Origin: Opisthocomus hoazin
Taxonomy: Eukaryota > Chordata > Aves > Opisthocomiformes > Opisthocomidae
Direction: 5' to 3'
Length of the DNA: 64,000 nt
Assembly (NCBI RefSeq): GCF_030867145.1
Contig: NC_134428.1
Location: forward strand, 23,415,537-23,479,536
Within the stretch, counting starts at the first letter, position 1. The number at the start of each line of letters is the position of its first letter. Positions 38,712 to 49,000 of the stretch are shown here, piece by piece. The notes beneath the pieces are model-generated. The model was not told where the DNA came from. It saw only the letters and a program-made list of their open reading frames with translations, and ran no database searches. A program made the position numbers and the translations under genes.

Positions 38712-41295
38712 AAGATGTAATATATTTTGAAACCCGTTTGCTGCTGTCTTGAGGGGCTCCCAGTCAAAACAGAAAAACAACAAACCCAGGCGTTGTTCCC
38801 CGGAGCGCCGTTCCTTGGCGATCGAGCACGTTTGCTGACATCTGGGTCTCGGCGTCCTTCTCCTTCCACGCTGAGTTGTGCAGCTCCTGCCGCTCGCCTG
38901 CGGTTGGGGTTGCTGCTCGGGCTGGATCTAGCGGCTGCGCCAGTGCGAAGGGAACGGCCGTCACCTCCGGCACAGCGCTGGTCTGCAGGGGGGTCGTAGG
39001 TGAGGCCCCCAGTGCCGGTCTCTGATTCTCTTTATCCGATTGCTTTCCTGACAACAACACCCGGCGGCTCGGTGCGGAGGTGCGGGCACAGCCTTGCGGC
39101 CGGCCTTCGAAGGAACCTGTCTTGTCTGCCCAGAGACCTGAAAGTTCATGCTTCCGAGACCTTTAAAAAGCCGTTTTCAGGCCACGCTTAGCATTTGAAG
39201 TGGTGTTCCTCACCCTCCAAGCTCTCTGCGGAGAATCCAGGCCAGCTCTTGGCTACAAACCCCCTGGTTTGGAAAGCTTGGCATTCCTCTGATAGCAAAA
39301 CTGCATGCAGGGAGCTGCGACCCCTTCTCCTCCTTATGGCTGGTGCAAACACCTCCAGCAAGCTGGCGGCCTGCTAGCAGGATGCCTAGCAGTGTCTGTC
39401 CCTCGCTGTCTGTCTGGATTCCTCCTGGATGTGCCCTGTGCCCTCTGCAGCGTCAGGCTCTGCTGACGGTGGCAGCGGTCGCTGCCAGAGGTCTCGGCTC
39501 TGCACAGCCTGCTCTCCCTCTCTCCCCCACCGGCTCCCAATTTTACGCCTACCTCTGCCATCTGGATACTGTACCCTGCTGTCAACTCGGAATGAAGCTG
39601 GAAGCAGCCGGGCTTTCTGGGGCCGCTTCCCAGAGCGGGGCTCCCGTGGGACGAGGTGTTGGCTCCATCTTCTCTGGAGGCTCAGCAAGGCATCCTGAGG
39701 TCTTACCTCTAGCCTGGTACCGGCCATCACCTCATCCCGGTCCTCGTGCTGTCTGTACGCGTGCAAGTATCCTTCCTTTCCCAGTTTGTTTCGGTATTCC
39801 TGCATGCCGTGGTCGGGAGCTCTCCCCTCCTTCCTTCCCCCCCTGCCCCGCATCTGTGCGGTGGGTCTGAGGTGGCAGCCGTGGCCGGAGGGACAGAAGC
39901 TCCTCAGTGGAGCTGCTCTGCAGCCGCTCTCTGTTCTTGTGTGCGCTTGGTTTTCAACCTGACTGGTTGGGGCTTGACACCTTGGAGAGAGAGCGGGACG
40001 CAACTGGCCTGACCCGTAGCATCTCCTGGGCGAGGAGTCCCCAGCGTGTAGGCAGGCCATCTTCCCCACCTGTACAGACATTTTCTATACACACGGATGT
40101 ATATGTGTAGATAATGTGGTTTTTTTAACTCTTTTGCACTGAACAACACCGGAGTGAAACCTGGATTCAGAACCAGAAGACACATTTTTCACGTGGATCC
40201 AGGTGTCTAGATCCCTTTCTGTAACCTGTCTGGTAAAACTGTCGCTCGGAGATGCTGGCGATGCCCGTGTCTGTGCTCTGTCACCGGCCACCTCAGGCTG
40301 CCGGCAGACTCAGGGTCAGGTCGGTGGCACGGGTCTGCTGCAGAGGATGGAGGGTGGTGAGCTACGGTTTGGAGGCAGAACTTCTCCCCATCTGCTCCAT
40401 GGGCCGGGCTCGTGCACAGACCTAACCCCGTCGGCTTTGCCGTGTCTCTGGTCCGGTCGCGCGGTCCGGTCTCCTCTTCATCCACCCGCAGCGTGTCGTT
40501 GGTGTCACCCGCTCAGCCCGAAACTGGGAACAAGGCTGCGTCCAGTGTGATGACCCCACGCACCCAGACCCACGGCCCAGACCACCAGAACTGTCTTTCC
40601 TAAGGAAGGGGGAGGAAGGTGGGGTTTGTCCATGCTTTTCTGCAAAGAGCACGAGGAATTGGGGTTTGTTACTCTTGCCGTATCTTGAGAAGACTCGGCG
40701 ACCGAGCTAAAGCTCTGGCGTCGGTTGCGTGGGCTCATTACGTCCGTAGGAAGAGAAGGAAGGGCTGCTTGCCGGCGGCAAGAGGTGAGCTGGCCTGGGG
40801 AGGCTCCCTGCCCGGCTGGGCTCGGCAGGGCAGGCTGCCGGCAGCCCGCGTTGCCACATCTGGCCCCGCACCTGCAGAGCTCTCATCCAGCTGTTAGGCG
40901 AGAGCCGTGACGCCCGGGAGCTGCGATCCCTGTCCCGAGGCTTGGCTCGTCCTGGAGGTGAGCGGGCTCTGGCACCAGCCGAGGTCAGAACTCGGCCCTT
41001 TGGGTTCCGAGGCTGTGAGCACCTAGTGCTCGCTGCTTCGTGATCCGAGCCCGATGGGTTGAAATGGCTGCCAGGCTTGAGGAGGGCTCGGGGGGGCCGG
41101 GGACTGGACCCCCGCCGGCGGCAAATCGTCTTTTATCTGCCAAAAGCGTTCCCTTTCCCGGTTGGGAGGAGAAATGTTCGGCCAAGAAGCACATCTCTGC
41201 TCCTTACCGCGCCCCTGCCCACACTTACAAGTTCTGGCTGACTTTAGTTTTGTTTTTTAAAGATTCTAATTTTGTTTTTTGTTTTTTTTGTTACG

Positions 41296-41307
41296 AATAA
41301 AAATAAA
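41296..41307 (+). terminator. ALKBH5: Distal tandem polyadenylation signals of ALKBH5
   Basis: Two adjoining AATAAA hexamers after a T-rich run. A further AATAAA at 41593-41598 is followed by a TGCCTGCCTGTGTGGTGG GU-rich stretch and may be the true end. Confidence 0.55.
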
Positions 41308-41620
41308 CAAATGAAAAAGAAAGTGGCAATATTTTTTTCCGTAAGCTTTTCCTAGGAAAAAGCGTGGTTTGTAACAAAGTTGTACAGTTCTGAAGTTTGA
41401 GATACGAGAAGTACTGTGTGAAACGCTGTAAATGGGGCAGAGATTATTTTATGTACAGTCTGACGCGGGGGGAATCTTTTAATTCTGGTTGATTCTTAGG
41501 AAGAATTTGGTTCTTCACTGTCAGGGTTTGGAATTTCATGGTTTCATTATTATTTTTTTTTTTTCTCCTTGTATAGATTGCTGCATTAATTGAATAAAAG
41601 CAGAAAGCATCACTCTGCCT

Positions 41621-42720
41621 GCCTGTGTGGTGGTGCCGGCGGCTGGGATGTCTGCCTTGCTTCCCCGCCGGCGGAAACGAGGTTGCGGGGAGCTGGGAAC
41701 CGCTGCTAAATAAAGGGAGTCTCCGGCTCCCCGGGGATGGAGCGGCCAAACGCGGCGTCTGTCCCTCCTACGCTGCCCTAGAAAGCAGGGATGGGCCTCG
41801 CTGCCCTCCTCTTCCTCCTGCTCGCCATCGCTGGGGAGCAAACGTGGACGCTCCGGCTTCCGCCCTGCTCCACCGCCTAGGCTTGTCACTGCTGGTGGGG
41901 CAGGGGGGGCTGCACCCCATGCTTCGGCCTCACGTGGAGCCCCTTGCTCTGCGCCTTCCTCCTGTGAAAAAGGGAGATGGCGGTGGGTGGGTGTGCAGTG
42001 GCGTGGGGATGGCTGGATGGGGTCTGGCGGCCTCACACGGTGTCTTTCCTCCTCTTCCTCTGCGGTGAGCTCCTGCCTGGTCTGGTGACGTCGTCTTCAT
42101 CACCCATCCTCCTGCCTTAGGGCTTCCCTCCGTCCATCCTGGAACCCATCGCTGGGTCACCGGGGCCATGGCCCCCGCTCACCCCCAGAGCGTTTTCCGC
42201 TCCAAATTCCGCCTCACCTCAATGCGGCATCACCCCGAGGGCCGGGGTTAGTCAGCAGGGAGGGGAAGCCCTGCCCTACCCGGGCTGACTCACCCCAAAA
42301 CCCTGGGTCGATGCCGTGGAGGAGCGGGGCACGGCCATGCTGGGTGTCATGGTGGGGACAATCGCTCGCCAGCTGGGAAAGGGGCTCGAATATTAATGGC
42401 AGGAGCCGGCAGGGCGATGGGTACGGCCCCGCTCGGCGCGAATGCGCCGAGCAGGGCCGTGCCCATCGCCCTGCCGGCCAAGGCCCCGCTGACCAAGGTG
42501 CCGCCATGTTGTTGAGGCCACCCCATGGTTGTGGGGCCTGCGGGCCGGGGTGAAGCCTTGGATCCGTGGTTGTGAAGGCCCCTGCGCCCAGGATGAGAGG
42601 TCTGGAGGAGGGGTTTCCCTCGCTGTCCCCACCACCCCGTAGAGAAGAAAAAAAGAAAGAAAAAGGAGAGGGAGGTGAAGAAAAAAAATTAAAAAAAAAA
42701 AAAAAAATAAATAAAGGGTG
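41621..42720. other. Intergenic region between ALKBH5 and LLGL1
   Basis: About 1.1 kb with no coding signs. It contains a further AATAAA near 41709, the 35-bp-arm palindrome at 42405-42478, and a purine-rich then poly-A segment at about 42640-42716. Confidence 0.7.
42405..42478. repeat. Near-perfect 35-bp inverted repeat with 4-nt loop
   Basis: Arms 42405-42439 and 42444-42478 are reverse complements at 33 of 35 positions; the loop is GAAT at 42440-42443. The two differing positions form one G-U wobble and one mismatch on either strand. It lies about 580 bp upstream of the LLGL1 start codon. No gene or known repeat is associated with it. Confidence 0.9.
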
Positions 42721-43057
42721 AATGAGGTGGGGGACTACAAATCCCATCGGCCCCCGCGGCTGCGCATGCGCAGCGCGGGTGGGAGGGACGGCGCCGCGCC
42801 GTGCGCGGCGTCGCGCGGTGATTGGCGGCGAGGGCTGTCCGTCAGGGCCGTGCCCCGCCCCGCCGCGGCGGTGCCTGTCCCGGGCTCGCCGCGCGGACCG
42901 GGACCGGGACCCCCAAGCAACGACACCGCCACCCCCCGGGGACCGGCACCGCCCTCCCGGGGAACGGACACCGCCACCGCCCGCCCCCGGGAACGGCCCC
43001 CCGGGATCTCCGGCCCCCCCCCGCCCCGCCCGGTACCGCGCCGCCACCGGCCCCACC
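42721..43057 (+). promoter_or_regulatory. LLGL1: LLGL1 promoter with ZNF143, NRF1 and CCAAT motifs
   Basis: CpG-rich and TATA-less. ACTACAAATCCCATCGGC at 42734-42751 matches the ZNF143/THAP11 (SBS) motif well. TGCGCATGCGCA at 42761-42772 is a perfect palindromic NRF1 site. An inverted CCAAT (ATTGG) is at 42821-42825. The spacing is typical of housekeeping promoters, so transcription probably starts between about 42.77 and 42.95 kb. Confidence 0.75.
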
Positions 43058-46000
43058 ATGATGAAGTTTCGGTTCCGGCGGCAGGGAGCCGACCCCCACC
43101 GCGACCGGCTCCGGCACGACCTCTTCGCCTTCAGCAAGGTGCGCCCGGGGTGAGGGGGGGGCGAGGCGGCGGGCCGCGGGGGACACACACCCGGAGTCAC
43201 CGGGAGTGCCGGGCAAGGCCCCCCCCCGCCCCCCCGGTAGCGGAGGCCCCGGCACCCCCCGAGCGGGGGGACCGCCCCCCCGGGAGCGGTGTGGACTCCC
43301 GAGTGGGGGGGCACGGCCGCGGTGGGCGGCCACGCACCGGGACCCCCCCGGTCCGCGGGGAGCGGGCACCCCCGGCGGGTACAGGGACCCTCGTGGGGTG
43401 CAGCGGGCAACCCCGCCTCGGGGGATCTCCCTCCCGCGCCCGGAGGGCACCCTGGGGCAGGAGGCGACCCCCCCCCCCGGTGTGACATCCTCCAGCCCTA
43501 CCGAGACGGGGGCTCCCCGGTTCTCGGGGTGCCCCCGGGCCTGGCTCACCGGCTTTCGGGGTCCCCTCCCCCCTGGTCTGGCTCCGGAGCATCCCCGGCT
43601 GCCCCCGCCGTGCCCCCTGGGGGGAGGGCTCAGCCCCTCACCCCCCGCACGGTTGGGATGTGGGGGGGCCGGACCCCCCCTCTCAGCAGGAAGAGCCACG
43701 GCGGCGACCCCCGGGGCGGGGGGCTTGGGGTCCCCTGGCACCCCGAAGCCGTGTCCCTCGGGGGCTGGGGGCGTCAGAGTGTGGCCCCCCCGCCAGCACC
43801 GGGGAGATTTCCCACTCAGCCCCCTCATGCAGGGTGGGGACTCCCACCCCCCCGGCTCCTCAAACCCCCGGGGAGGGACCCTGTGAGCCCTCGGGTTGCC
43901 CCCCCTGGGGGACCCCATCCCCGGAGCCCCGCGGTGTCGGGACCGTCCTCCTGCCCTGGCCCTGTGTCCGTCCGTCTGTCGGCAACATCCCGGCATCGCT
44001 CGTCCGCCTGTTGCTCACCCAAACCGACGCTGGGGACCCCCACAGCGGGGCCAGGCTGGGAGATGTTGGGCTGGGGGGCGGGGGGGATATCCCAGTCCTG
44101 TCCTGTCCCCCCCCCAGACTCACCGCTGCGGGCCAGGGTCTAGCTGGGGTGCGAGGCTGAGCCCAGCCGGAGCCCCCCGCTTTCAGGGATGCTCCCCTGG
44201 CCGCGTCCTGCCTGACTCGGGGGGGGGGTCTGTGCCCAGTGGGGTGTCCCGGCGTGGGGGGCCGGGAGCAGCCCCCCTGCGGCCGACCCCGCCTGCCCAC
44301 CTGCCTCCCATTAACGGTTGTTTTTCCTCCCGAGCTCCAGTTCCGCCTGGGATTTGCTGTAATTTGGCCGGGAACGCGCCTTGGCCGGGCCGGCGCGGCT
44401 TGCCGGATGCGGGGGGCTGCCGGCCGCGTCCCCCCACCCGGCCTTGGGGTGCTGGGAGGCCGCTGAGGGGGTCTTTACGGGGTCATCGTGTCACCCCCCC
44501 GGCCTGAAGCATCACCGGGATGTCCCCACGTCGCTGCCGTCCCCCAGCGCGCCGTGCATCCCGGGGTGGGGGGGATGTGGGGTGACCCAGGCGCCCGCTG
44601 ACTCTCCCCCCCCCTCCAGCCAGGCTGAGACCCCCTGGGTGGGCCGGGGACGGTGGCATGCTCCGGACGGTGTCGCTTCGGAGGGGTTCGGGAGCCGGGG
44701 TGCCGCTGGCGGTGACAGTGACGAGCCACCCCGGTGCGCGCCTCGGTCCCCAGACAAAGGGAGCGGGTCGGGATCCGGCCAGGCTGGCTCCGTATCGTCA
44801 GATCGCGCCGTCGCCGCTCGGCCAAGCTGCCCCAGGGCTGCTCCCCGGGAGCCCCGCGGTCCCCTCGCCGCGGGCCGGGGCGGTGGGTGCCCCCCGCGTC
44901 CCCCCGCTGCCAGCCCCTCCCGAGCCGGCGAGCCCGGGCACGTCGTCGTCGTCGTCCGGGACTTCCTTGGGAAGGTGCCCGCGGGCGGCACGCGGCTCCG
45001 ACGGGGACGTCCCCGCTGGGTCCCGCTCGCCTGGTTCTGCCGCCCGGCATCGCGGACCCCCCCGGGGACGTCGTGGTGGGGGTCCTGCCTGCTGGTGGGG
45101 CTGAGCTGGAGCCCGCTGGTCCCTCCTGGAGCAGGGGTTGAGGGTTGGGGGTCCCTTCCCCAGGGTGCCAGCTGGGGAGGGGGGGGCTCGACCAAGCTCA
45201 GACCTCACCCAGCGCTTGGTGTGGCCGTTGGGTTTGGTCCATCTTGGGGTGTCAGGTGGAAACTGGGTGAGGAGTGGGTGCCCCCGCTCCCCAGGGACCC
45301 CACCTTGGTGGCAGCAGGGGACAAGGCAGCGTCTTCATGCTCCTCCATCGCGGGGATGAAGCTCAGGGTGGGGGTGAGAGGGGGGCCGTGGGGGGCTTTG
45401 GGGGGGTGATTCCAGGAGCAGGGGGGTCCCGGCTCTGACCCCGTGTCCCCACGGCAGACGGTGGAGCACGGCTTCCCCAGCCAGCCCAGCGCCCTGGCCT
45501 ACGACCCTGCCCTGCGCGTGATGGCCATCGGCACCAAGGCCGGAGCGGTCAAGCTGTATCCTTTTCAACCCCAAGGGCCGGAGGTAAGGACCCCCCCTAA
45601 GCCCCCCCCCCCAGGCTGCCCCCATCCCGGGGGGCACCGGGAGACGTGGCCGTGCCGCTGCCAGCCCATCCGCCAGCCCCTCGTCCCCCCCCCGACTCTA
45701 CCAGCGTCCGTCCTTCCGTCCGTCCCTGCGTCCAGCTGGGCTGAGGAGGGGGGGCTGGAGGAAACCCCCCCACCTTGCCCGAGACCCCAGGGGAGAGCAA
45801 CGGGGCTCGGCCGTCCCGGGCTGGGGGGTCCCTCCCGGTGTCACCTCCCTTATCCCGGCGGGGAGCTCCTGCCGCTTTCGGGGCGACCACGGCTCAACCC
45901 CACAAGGGGCTGTGGGGTGGGGGGGGCTGCGGCGGGCGCTGAGCCCGGGGTCCTGGGTTTGGGGGGGGGGGGATTCTGACCACGGCGACGCGGGGCCCGG

Positions 46001-49000
46001 CCGCGCTTTGTTGCCGGCGGCGTGCAGGGCGGCTTCGGAGGGCTGCTGGCCGCCGGCCAGGGCTGGATGCGGCCGCGCTCGGGGGGCCCCGCGCCGCAGG
46101 AATGCGGGGGGGACGCGGGGGCGGCTGCGCCCGGATCGGGGTTGGGGTCAGGGTGGGGGGGCCCCGCTGCGCTCTCCCTCCCCCAGCCCGGCGGCTCGCT
46201 CCCTCCCAAGCACAAAGATGGCGTTTTGGGGGGTTTTTTCTTGGTTTTTCTTTATTTATTCATTTTTTTTTCCCCTCTTTCTGCCGGGGCCAGCCCGGCT
46301 GCGACGTCGCCGGCCGCTCCGCTCGGCCGCCTCGCCGTGGGGTGCTGGCTCCGGCCACCCCCGGATCAAACCCCCCCCTCCCCAGGGCCGGGGGGGCTGT
46401 GTTACGGGGGGCTGCGGTGCCCCACGGGGACGTTTTCGGGGTGGTACCCGGCTCGGGGCCAGCAGCGGGGTGACACGGTCCTGCCACCGAGAAGATGATT
46501 CTGGAGGTTCACGCTGCCGGAGAAGCCGGGGCCAGGCGAGGCGGCAGCCGGAGCTGGCCTGACTGGTGCTACTGGTTACTGGGGGCACCCATGGGTGCTC
46601 CCTGGGTGGATCCGGCTGCAGACAGCCCGGCATCTGGGGATGCCACAGCCTGGGGGATCCCCTGGGGCCAGCGGGGGGTCCTGGGCTCGGACCCTCGTCA
46701 CGGTGAGCCGGTGCTGCTGGCGTTCCCCAGCCGCTGGCCTCTCGACCAGCGGCACCGTTGGGTGGGGAAAGCACCCAGGATGGGTGAGGGTGGGTGGCAT
46801 CCCCCATCCCTACAGACCCCCCTGCGTGTCCCCAAGCCCTCCGCGGCTCTGACCTGGCTGTGCCGGCGCGGCTGTGCCCGGCGCTGCCAAACAGCTCCTG
46901 CCAGTCGGTCTGGGCAGAGCCGCCGGGCCAGTTCTCCGCGCCGAGAGCATGGCGGGCGATGACCGTGGAGGGCATGGTGGGCGCAGACCCCCGGCACGCG
47001 GCGTGCCGCACCGTGCACCGGCGGTGCCGGGCTGGGAGAAGCGGCTCGCCGGGTTCGGGGGGGTCAGCGAAGCGGCGGGTCCGGGCGCACCGCGCGGTGC
47101 CGGAGCTGCCGCGTGGGTCCCGCCGCCGGTTCCTGCGGCGCGGCGTTGCCGGCGGAGGAGCCGGGACCAGTCGGGTGAGTGAGGCTGTGCCGGCGCATGC
47201 CAAACCCCACCCTGCTGCCGGTGCTGCCGGCGCCTCGCCACGGCCCTGCAGCCGAGGAAGAAGGGGGTGGCAGGGGGTAGGAGCCGGCCGAGCCCTCGCA
47301 CACCCGGCCGAGCCCTCGCACGCCCGCCCCGGCCATGTGCCGGCCGCATCCTGACCCGGGGCATCCCGGTTGGAGCTGCTCGGTGGATCCCCCACCGGCG
47401 CTGGGGATGCTCAGCCCTGGGGTGGGGAATTTGGGGGGAGTCCAGGCGTTCGCTGGGGTGAGGATGGGGTGGGGGGGCTCTACCCTCGTTGCTTCTTTGA
47501 CGACCCCCCCAGATACGGCGCGCCGGGCGTGGAGCTGACGGGCTTGCACAAGGAGACGGCCACCGTCACCCAGCTGCACTTTCTCCCCGGCCAGGTAGAT
47601 GGGGGGCCCTGGGGGGCCCAGCGACAGCGCCCCTGGGCTCCCCCCCACCCACTGTGTCCCCCACCCCCACCCAGGGCTGGCTCCTCTCCTTGCTGGACGA
47701 CAACACGCTGCACCTCTGGGAGATCTGCCAGAAGGAGGGGTGCTCCCACCTGGAAGAGACCCGCAGCTTCGGCCTCCCGGGACGCCCAGGGTCCGGCGGC
47801 GCTGAGTACTTGCCTGGGGGGGTGGGGGGGTCCCCAGCTGCCCCCCCGCCGTGGGGCTGCGGCTGGGAACGGCGCGTGGGAGTGGGTGGCCGTGGGACGG
47901 TGGCCAAGGTCCCCTCGGTGGTGGTGGTTTTCCTACTGGGATGCTCGACCGATCCTAACTGGGATGCTGCGGTGGGGGGTGGGGGGACGCAGCCCTGGGT
48001 GTTTTGTGGGTGCTGGCAGGGCGGGGGGGTGATTAATGGCTCTAATTACTGCTAGCGCTGAGGCTGTCCCCGTCCCCTGGGCCAGCGGGGATGGGGACGT
48101 GGCATCGGGGCAGGGGAGGTTGGGGGTCTCTCCGCTGCTCCCCCCAACCTGACGCAACCCCCCGGTGCCCCCCCCCAGCTGCTCGCCCGGCATCACGCGG
48201 GTGACGGTGGTCCTGCCGACGTCGGCCGGCGCGGTGGCCTGCCTGGGGACGGAGGGCGGCGCGGTCTACTTCCTCGCCCTCCCCGCTCTGACGCTGCTGG
48301 AGGACAAAACCCTCTTCCCGGATGAGATCCTGCAGAGGTGAGCCCCTGCCAGCCCCCCGCGGCCCCCTCCCCGCCACCCCCGGCCCCTCCTGACCCCCTC
48401 CCCACACAGCGTCCCCGACGACTACCGCTGCGGGAAGGCGCTGGGGCCGGTGGAGTCCGTCCAGGAGCACCCACACGACGGCAGCCGGCTCCTCGTCGGG
48501 TACAGCCGGGGGCTGGTGGTCCTCTGGGAGCAGAGCACGCGCGTCGTCCAGCACCTCTTCTTGGGGAACCAGGTACCGGGGCCAGTGGGGGGCTGGCGGG
48601 GCCACAGCCCTGTGTCCCCCCTACCCATATCCCGGGTGTCGAGCTCCCCGTGTGCCCCTGCAGCAGCTGGAGAGCCTGGCTTGGGAGCGGAGCGGGAAGA
48701 GCATCGTCAGCTCCCACAGCGACGGCGGGTACATGGTGTGGGCGGTCGGCGGCGCCGGCCAGAGGACCCAGCAGCCCGTCATGTCCACCATCCCCTACGG
48801 TACTGGGGGGGGCACAGATTGCCCAGTCCTGTCCACCATCCCCTACGGTACTGGGGGGGGGGGCACAGATTGCCCAGTCATGTCCACCATCCCCTGCGGT
48901 ACTGGGTGGGGGCACGGATCTCCCAGTCATGTCCACCATCCCCTACGGTACTGGGTGGGACACGGGGATGGGGGCCGATTGCCCCATCGTGTCCACCATC

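Larger units (their letters stand above)
37131..41620 (+). other. ALKBH5: ALKBH5 3' UTR (long form, inferred)
   Basis: After TGA at 37128-37130 there is a T-rich 3' UTR-like region. Canonical AATAAA hexamers occur at 38706-38711, 41296-41301, 41302-41307 and 41593-41598. A proximal cleavage near 38.73 kb would give a 1.6-kb UTR and the distal cluster a 4.2-4.5-kb UTR. No competing gene is visible in between. Confidence 0.6.

Noticed and set aside
42214-43488. 424-residue minus-strand frame over the LLGL1 promoter
   Set aside because: GC-rich CpG-island artefact that crosses the palindrome, poly-T stretch and LLGL1 exon 1 antisense; no recognisable domain.
46794-47354. Possible extra exon in the LLGL1 U12 intron (open frames with Arg/Ala-rich peptides)
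   Set aside because: No conserved LLGL1 residues are missing between exons 2 and 3, and the joined phase is already correct without it.
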